Source of the DNA: Bradyrhizobium sp. 132
GTDB lineage: Bacteria; Pseudomonadota; Alphaproteobacteria; Rhizobiales; Xanthobacteraceae
Direction of reading: 5' to 3'
NCBI RefSeq assembly: GCF_023074185.1
Contig: NZ_JADPKY010000106.1
Span: 124,001-188,000 of the forward strand
Length of the DNA stretch: 64,000 nt
A program made the position numbers and the translations under genes. The notes beneath the pieces were generated by a model. It was not told the DNA's origin, did no database searches, and saw only the letters and a list, made by a program, of their open reading frames with translations. The number at the start of each line of letters is the position of its first letter. The stretch's first letter is position 1. Below are positions 62,546 to 64,000 of this stretch, piece by piece.

Positions 62546-62827
62546 TTAGTCAGGCACCGACTTCATCTCGACCAGCAGCTTCTGCGTTTCGCCCAGCAAC
62601 GCCCGGATCGCCCGTCGTTCCGCAATCCCGTCCTGCGTGAATGCGCCGTGTGTCCGCGCATTCTGATTTCCCTTCGGCGGGCCCGATCTCCGTGCGCCGC
62701 CGTGCATGCGGCAGCGGCCTTTGCCTTGCACTGCCGGCGCGCGGCAGGCGGTGCCGCTACGCGTCCCGGCGCCGCAACGCGGGCTCGTCATCATCGCGCC
62801 CGTGTTGCGGATGTGATCGCCGTTCAT
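62546..62827 (-). CDS. small HGG-motif hypothetical protein (island type)
   Basis: The 93-residue protein has MTSPRCGAGTRSGTACRAPA, CRMHGGARRSGPPKGNQNA and THGAFT, a Cys/His-containing N-terminal pattern (CGAxTRxGxxC-CxxHGG) seen in small proteins on rhizobial islands and prophages. A Cys/His metal knuckle is possible. Function is unknown. A second in-frame ATG 11 codons in is an alternative start. Its start overlaps the stop of the preceding gene by 4 bp. Confidence 0.8.
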   Translation of the reverse strand: MNGDHIRNTGAMMTSPRCGAGTRSGTACRAPAVQGKGRCRMHGGARRSGPPKGNQNARTHGAFTQDGIAERRAIRALLGETQKLLVEMKSVPD

Positions 62828-63462
62828 GCGCCGGCGCCTTGTCTGGATTCGGCCTCGCGCGGCGGGACCGGTCCTGCATCTGTCGCAGCGTTCGGCTCCG
62901 CCACGATCATGCTCGCATGTTGGGTGACGTTGCCCACGATCGCCCTGCCGCCGTCCTGCACCGACAAGTTCCGGACCGTGATCGCGCGCTCGCCGTTGTT
63001 GCGGTGGCGGCTGAGTGCCTCGATCTGGCTTGCGAAGGTGCGGGTCAGCCGGGTCAATGCGCGTGTGATGCTTTCCTGCTGCTGGACGTCGCCGCTGCAG
63101 GCGAGGCGGCAGGCGGAGCGCATCGCCGCCGTGTGAACGGACACCATCTGGACTGCGAGCATGGCCTCGATCGAATCCTTCGGCGCGATGCTCTTCACCA
63201 TCGAGATCATGAAGGCGAGATTGGCTTCATCGGGCTCTCGTCCGATCGCGCTGGCCTTCACCAATTGCCTCAGCAGACCATGTAGCGCGTCGCGGTCGGC
63301 GGCACCGAGCGCCTCGGCGAGCAGGCGTTCGCCGGCTTGGGGGTCGGTGTGGTGGATCACAATCCGCCGTTTGTAGAGTTTGATCCGCGGGCTGGCGGCA
63401 AGGCCGCTGAGATCGTTTGCCGCAACCGGCAGCGTGCTGTGGCGTTTCGCAGATGTCGTCAT
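62824..63462 (-). CDS. hypothetical protein (island type), 212 aa
   Basis: The ATG at 63460-63462, after AAAGGA, gives 212 residues; the open frame further upstream is Arg/Ser-rich and unlikely. The protein has a basic lead (PRIKLYKRRIVIHH), a helical region (GERLLAEALGAADRDALHGL; DSIEAMLAVQMVSVHTAAMR) and a Pro/Glu-rich tail. I recognise no domain. It overlaps the HGG-motif gene, so the two form a unit often found on integrated elements. Confidence 0.75.
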   Translation of the reverse strand: MTTSAKRHSTLPVAANDLSGLAASPRIKLYKRRIVIHHTDPQAGERLLAEALGAADRDALHGLLRQLVKASAIGREPDEANLAFMISMVKSIAPKDSIEAMLAVQMVSVHTAAMRSACRLACSGDVQQQESITRALTRLTRTFASQIEALSRHRNNGERAITVRNLSVQDGGRAIVGNVTQHASMIVAEPNAATDAGPVPPREAESRQGAGA

Positions 63463-63686
63463 GTGCTGTGTCCTTTGCCGGCGCGGGCTCATGGCGCGCG
63501 AAATCAATCGCTCGCTTGCTGCGCGCTTGGGCGATTTTCGAGATGTCGATGAAGGGCTTACGCGCAATCGCCGCTAGGCGCCCCGTGGTCGGGCGGTGTG
63601 ACGCTGGCGATTGTTGCGATGATGCCATCATGCCGGTGTTTTGCCCGACGAGTCAAACGGCTTTGCCTGCTGCGCAATCCCTGTCA

Positions 63687-63716
63687 GTGCAAGTTCTTGT
63701 CCGTGCAAGTCCTTGT
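63687..63716. repeat. near-identical 14-bp direct repeat
   Basis: GTGCAAGTTCTTGT (63687-63700) and GTGCAAGTCCTTGT (63703-63716) differ at one base, with a 16-bp period. Role unknown. Confidence 0.6.
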
Positions 63717-63812
63717 TCTGACAAGGACCGGCTACTGTGCATGGGGTTGTTTTCGCGGTTTTTGTTTCGATGCTGCCCTGACGTGCCGCCGCGCCGGCGC
63801 CAACGGCATGAT

Positions 63813-63887
63813 CGCCTGCCGTTGGTGAAGGCCGGCAGGCTGCGCGCGCTCGCGGTGTCATCAGCCGAGCGGCTGCCATCGCTGCCT
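63813..63887 (+). pseudogene. fragment of a Bug/TctC-type binding protein
   Basis: The segment reads RLPLVKAGRLRALAVSSAER and then LPSLP, which is the conserved PLIKAGKLRALAVTS-type block of tripartite tricarboxylate binding proteins, normally followed by DVPT. Neither the expected N-terminal domain nor the continuation is present in any frame, so this is a decayed fragment. Confidence 0.65.
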
Positions 63888-64000
63888 CGCCGAGGTCGTT
63901 GCCGCCGCGAACATCAAGGCGGAATAGGGTGCGCAGTTTGCGCGAAATGCCGGAGTGGCCGATCCCTATCCGATGCCGGCCATCTGAGCTAACCGCTCGA

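Larger units (their letters stand above)
63463..64000. other. window end: decayed sequence
   Basis: No intact gene. A short Tct-type protein fragment lies at 63813-63887 and a 16-bp-period repeat at 63687-63716. AT-rich motifs near 63735-63770 look like intergenic repeat DNA common in this genus. Confidence 0.45.

Overview
The window looks like chromosomal DNA of a Bradyrhizobium-type alphaproteobacterium. It is GC-rich throughout. It carries many Liv-, Tct- and Ssu-type solute-binding proteins, FixL/FixJ-like two-component genes, a fused LivM-LivG protein, and a small heat-shock gene with a ROSE-type RNA thermometer leader, which is a rhizobial hallmark. No rRNA, insertion sequence, CRISPR array or replication origin was seen. 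The placement is inferred from gene style, not from a database match.

Region 1 (1-9,205) is ordinary metabolism: a truncated histone-deacetylase-family hydrolase, a periplasmic 5'-nucleotidase-like phosphatase, a crotonase, an MFS transporter, a large acyl-CoA dehydrogenase and tRNA-Gln(TTG). It ends with a LysR/LysE-type regulator-exporter pair in which the regulator gene carries a frameshift.

Region 2 (9,514-31,264) is the main feature: about 22 kb of catabolic and uptake genes in two divergent arms. The left arm (minus strand, 12 genes) has a beta-hydroxyacid dehydrogenase, a MmgE/PrpD protein, a Liv-type ABC transporter with two tandem binding proteins, a carboxymuconolactone-decarboxylase-like protein, two SDRs, a GntR regulator and an orphan Tct-type binding protein. 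The right arm (plus strand, 11 genes) has a second MmgE/PrpD protein, a second decarboxylase-like protein, a lactonase-like metallohydrolase, a second GntR regulator, an Ssu/Tau-type ABC transporter, a NodB-fold protein with an altered metal site, an FAH-family hydrolase and a MetE-like zinc methyltransferase. Palindromic candidate GntR sites lie between the arms and before the second regulator gene. The substrate cannot be read from sequence; a carboxylated, lactone-forming or methylated compound is my inference.

Region 3 (31,445-39,865) is signalling: a FIST sensor, histidine kinase and receiver; then a kinase with a periplasmic binding-protein-like sensor, a FixJ-like regulator and a second receiver; then an AraC regulator. 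Region 4 (39,989-55,742) is mixed: a VOC protein, a CaiB/BaiF CoA-transferase, the small heat-shock locus with two tiny paralogous proteins opposite it, a DUF72 protein, two M20 hydrolases around an enolase-superfamily enzyme, an MFS transporter, and a sugar kinase with an RbsACB-type ABC importer.

Region 5 (55,826-64,000) looks like accessory DNA. It opens with a degenerate initiator-tRNA-like sequence next to a CzcBA/CDF metal-efflux operon controlled by a MerR protein. A 5'-truncated, frameshifted hipA remnant follows, with two near-identical palindromic operators still in place. Two island-type hypothetical genes and a fragment of a Tct-type binding protein close the window.
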